NCBI GenBank assembly: GCA_964036045.1
Contig: OZ038378.1
Location: 164,111,311-164,175,310 of the forward strand
Reading direction: 5' to 3'
DNA length: 64,000 nt
From: Eutreptiella sp. 'Long Island Sound 2002'
Lineage: Eukaryota > Euglenozoa > Euglenophyceae > Eutreptiales > Eutreptiaceae
Shown here: positions 63,986 through 64,000 of the stretch, one piece after another
Numbering within the stretch: the stretch's first letter is position 1
Layout: each line of letters starts with the position of its first letter
Program-made: the position numbers and the translations under genes
The notes under the pieces: model-generated
Seen by the model: only the letters and a program-made list of their open reading frames with translations
The model's database searches: none
Told to the model about the DNA's origin: nothing

Positions 63986-64000
63986 TGGACTTGCCGAAGG

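Overview
The window reads as nuclear DNA of a eukaryotic microalga. It has GC-rich coding exons with GT-AG introns, long G/C homopolymer runs, many microsatellites and dense, nested mobile elements. A green-algal (prasinophyte-like) source is my best guess, because the cyclase-like domains carry the 'WPxxLL ... LWRGLRV' signature I associate with chlorophyte class III cyclases. The reverse-transcriptase family also recalls dinoflagellate and other algal elements, so lineage stays uncertain. Nothing looks prokaryotic.

Region 1 (1-3.2 kb) is a 21-bp satellite with higher-order structure. Region 2 (3.8-35.7 kb, minus strand) is, in my reading, one very large gene. Twelve exons with GT-AG borders and mutually compatible phases encode about 3,160 residues: at least eleven tandem class III nucleotidyl-cyclase-like domains and a C-terminal tail ending at 3822. 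Most domains lack the metal-binding aspartates and all lack the usual Asn of the NxxxR motif, so much of the protein is probably a non-catalytic cyclase-fold array. Its introns hold microsatellites, minisatellites, several dispersed repeat families, a transposase fragment and a tRNA-like pol III element. The 5' end of the gene was not found.

Region 3 (36.3-61.5 kb, nearly all minus strand) is a nest of transposons. In order it holds: an orphan GIY-YIG nuclease fragment; a decayed tyrosine-recombinase element; a decayed MULE (MuDR-like) transposase; a retroelement (R1, about 41.1-45.5 kb) interrupted by a 1.4-kb inverted-repeat element (C); and a second retroelement (R2, 45.65-61.45 kb) with 380-bp direct repeats. 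R2 encodes a gag-like ORF, a GIY-YIG nuclease upstream of the reverse transcriptase, and an RT with the unusual motif RYRDN. R2 is itself interrupted by a 7.5-kb inverted-repeat element (B). B carries a transposase-like gene, two 2-oxoglutarate-oxygenase-like genes and accessory genes, and every gene cluster in it is separated by arrays of the short motifs GCGATAAC/GTTATCGC and TTAGAGC/GCTCTAA.

B and C share features: inverted termini beginning TG...CA, 2-bp target duplications, insertion into retroelement ORFs that would be continuous without them, and arrays of short self-complementary motifs peculiar to each element. Region 4 (61.5-64 kb) is non-coding, with 290-bp and about 193-bp tandem repeats.

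The best candidates for an undescribed system are element B (a DNA transposon carrying oxygenases and iterated palindromic spacers), the RYRDN reverse-transcriptase family with an upstream GIY-YIG nuclease, and the giant degenerate cyclase array.
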